From Arcanobacterium_A sp034173665 (lineage in GTDB: Bacteria; Actinomycetota; Actinomycetes; Actinomycetales; Actinomycetaceae): 5,003 nt of DNA. The notes below the pieces were generated by a model. The model saw nothing but the letters and a program-made list of their open reading frames with translations. It made no database searches and was not told where the DNA came from. Numbering within the stretch: position 1 is the stretch's first letter; each line of letters opens with the position of its first letter. Positions 4,334 through 5,003 of this stretch are shown in pieces. Both the position numbers and the translations under genes were made by a program. Where the stretch lies: assembly GCA_034173665.1 (NCBI GenBank), contig JAXFDG010000081.1:1-5003 (forward strand), written 5' to 3'.

Positions 4334-5003
4334 ATGAGCGAAAATGTAAAGTATCCACTCCATCGTGAAGGAGCTGTAGTAGCTTCGCCAGATTTTCCAA
4401 ATTTGGAAAAGGAAGTTTTAGCGTATTGGGAAGCGGACCAGACGTTCCAAGCATCGATTGATAATCGCCCGGCAGGGGAGAACGGCGAAAACGAATTCGT
4501 ATTCTATGATGGTCCACCATTCGCTAATGGTCTTCCGCACTACGGCCATTTACTTACCGGCTATGTAAAAGATTTAATTGCCCGTTTCCAAACCCAACGT
4601 GGGCATAAAGTTGAACGTGACTTTGGTTGGGATACGCATGGTCTGCCAGCAGAACTGGAAGCTGAGAAGATTCTTGGCATTGAGGACAAGTCCGAGATTG
4701 AAGGCAAGTTCGGAATTGAGACCTTCAACGAAACCTGCCGTTCCTCAGTGATGAAGTATGCCGGCGAATGGAAAGAATACGTAAATCGTCAAGCGCGCTG
4801 GGCTGATTTCGATGGCGGCTACCGGACCTACGAACCGGACTACATGGAGTCAGTAATCTGGGGCTTTAAGCAGCTCTACGATAAGGGGTTAGCTTACGAA
4901 GGATATCGTGTTCTGCCATACTGCTGGAATGATCAAACTCCGCTGTCTAATCACGAACTAAAAATGGACGACGACGTCTACCAGGACCGTCAAGATCAAA
5001 CAG
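4334..5003 (+). CDS. ileS: Isoleucyl-tRNA synthetase, type 2 (N-terminal part, cut by window end)
   Basis: The first 223 codons of a class I aminoacyl-tRNA synthetase are present; the full protein is usually over 1000 residues. It charges tRNA-Ile with isoleucine in the cytoplasm. The Rossmann core contains FYDGPPFANGLPHYGH (57-72), in which H69-Y70-G71-H72 is the HIGH ATP-binding motif. It is followed by FGWDTHGLPAELEAEK (97-112). The CP1 insertion begins after MESVIWGFKQLYDKGLAYEG, with PYCWNDQTPLSNHE near the cut. The spellings PHYGH and GWDTHGLPAE are those of type 2, eukaryote-like IleRS found in mycobacteria, many of which resist mupirocin. The KMSKS motif, editing site and tRNA-binding end lie beyond the window. 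The upstream ATC-specific T-box independently confirms isoleucine. ATG 4334 is preferred for its position after GAGGAAGG. An in-frame ATG at 4313 would add 7 residues but overlaps the ribosome binding site itself. Confidence 0.96.
   Translation, partial: MSENVKYPLHREGAVVASPDFPNLEKEVLAYWEADQTFQASIDNRPAGENGENEFVFYDGPPFANGLPHYGHLLTGYVKDLIARFQTQRGHKVERDFGWDTHGLPAELEAEKILGIEDKSEIEGKFGIETFNETCRSSVMKYAGEWKEYVNRQARWADFDGGYRTYEPDYMESVIWGFKQLYDKGLAYEGYRVLPYCWNDQTPLSNHELKMDDDVYQDRQDQT

Noticed and set aside
3977..4520. Two minus-strand frames across the T-box and ileS start
   Set aside because: They overlap a structured riboswitch and the conserved IleRS N-terminus, and show no independent coding signal.
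1..5003. Mobile elements, CRISPR, tRNA/rRNA genes, phage or defence genes
   Set aside because: Reading both strands I saw no transposase or integrase motifs, no regularly spaced repeats, no target-site duplications and no tRNA-like cloverleaf. All sizeable genes are housekeeping metabolism or translation.

Overview
The window looks like an ordinary chromosomal stretch from an actinobacterium of only moderate G+C content. The strongest pointer is the leader in front of ileS. It has the features known from actinobacterial ileS translational T-boxes: a very short Stem I with an Ile ATC codon in its terminal loop, a near-perfect T-box core, and a conserved-looking CGTCGTCCTC that can mask the ribosome binding site. 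The type 2 (eukaryote-like) IleRS and a mycobacterial-type alanine dehydrogenase agree with this. A lower-G+C member of the Actinomycetaceae is a guess from overall feel, not a computed result.

Layout, left to right. Positions 1-68 are the tail of a + strand gene that cannot be identified. Its stop codon overlaps the start of a VOC-superfamily (glyoxalase-like) metalloenzyme at 65-619. A gene-free stretch of about 370 bp (620-992) separates this from a minus-strand block and holds three consecutive hairpins. One is a + strand terminator candidate and one terminates the minus-strand ald. The minus-strand block is ald (alanine dehydrogenase, 993-2108, GTG start) and, upstream of it, proC (pyrroline-5-carboxylate reductase, 2281-3102). 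Between them lie a terminator for proC and a recognisable promoter for ald, so they look like separate transcription units. Divergent from proC is a YdfG-like short-chain dehydrogenase (3227-3997, +). After it comes the T-box riboswitch (about 4040-4322), then ileS (4334 to beyond the window end).

The genes share a loose amino-acid theme: alanine/pyruvate interconversion, the last step of proline synthesis, a 3-hydroxy-acid/serine-type dehydrogenase, and tRNA-Ile charging. There is no sign of a defence system, mobile element, CRISPR array or prophage. I did not find a new biological system. The most informative element is the class II ileS T-box. It carries an A+T-rich hairpin that may be a lineage-specific insertion, and a start-codon region where an in-frame ATG overlaps the masked Shine-Dalgarno sequence.
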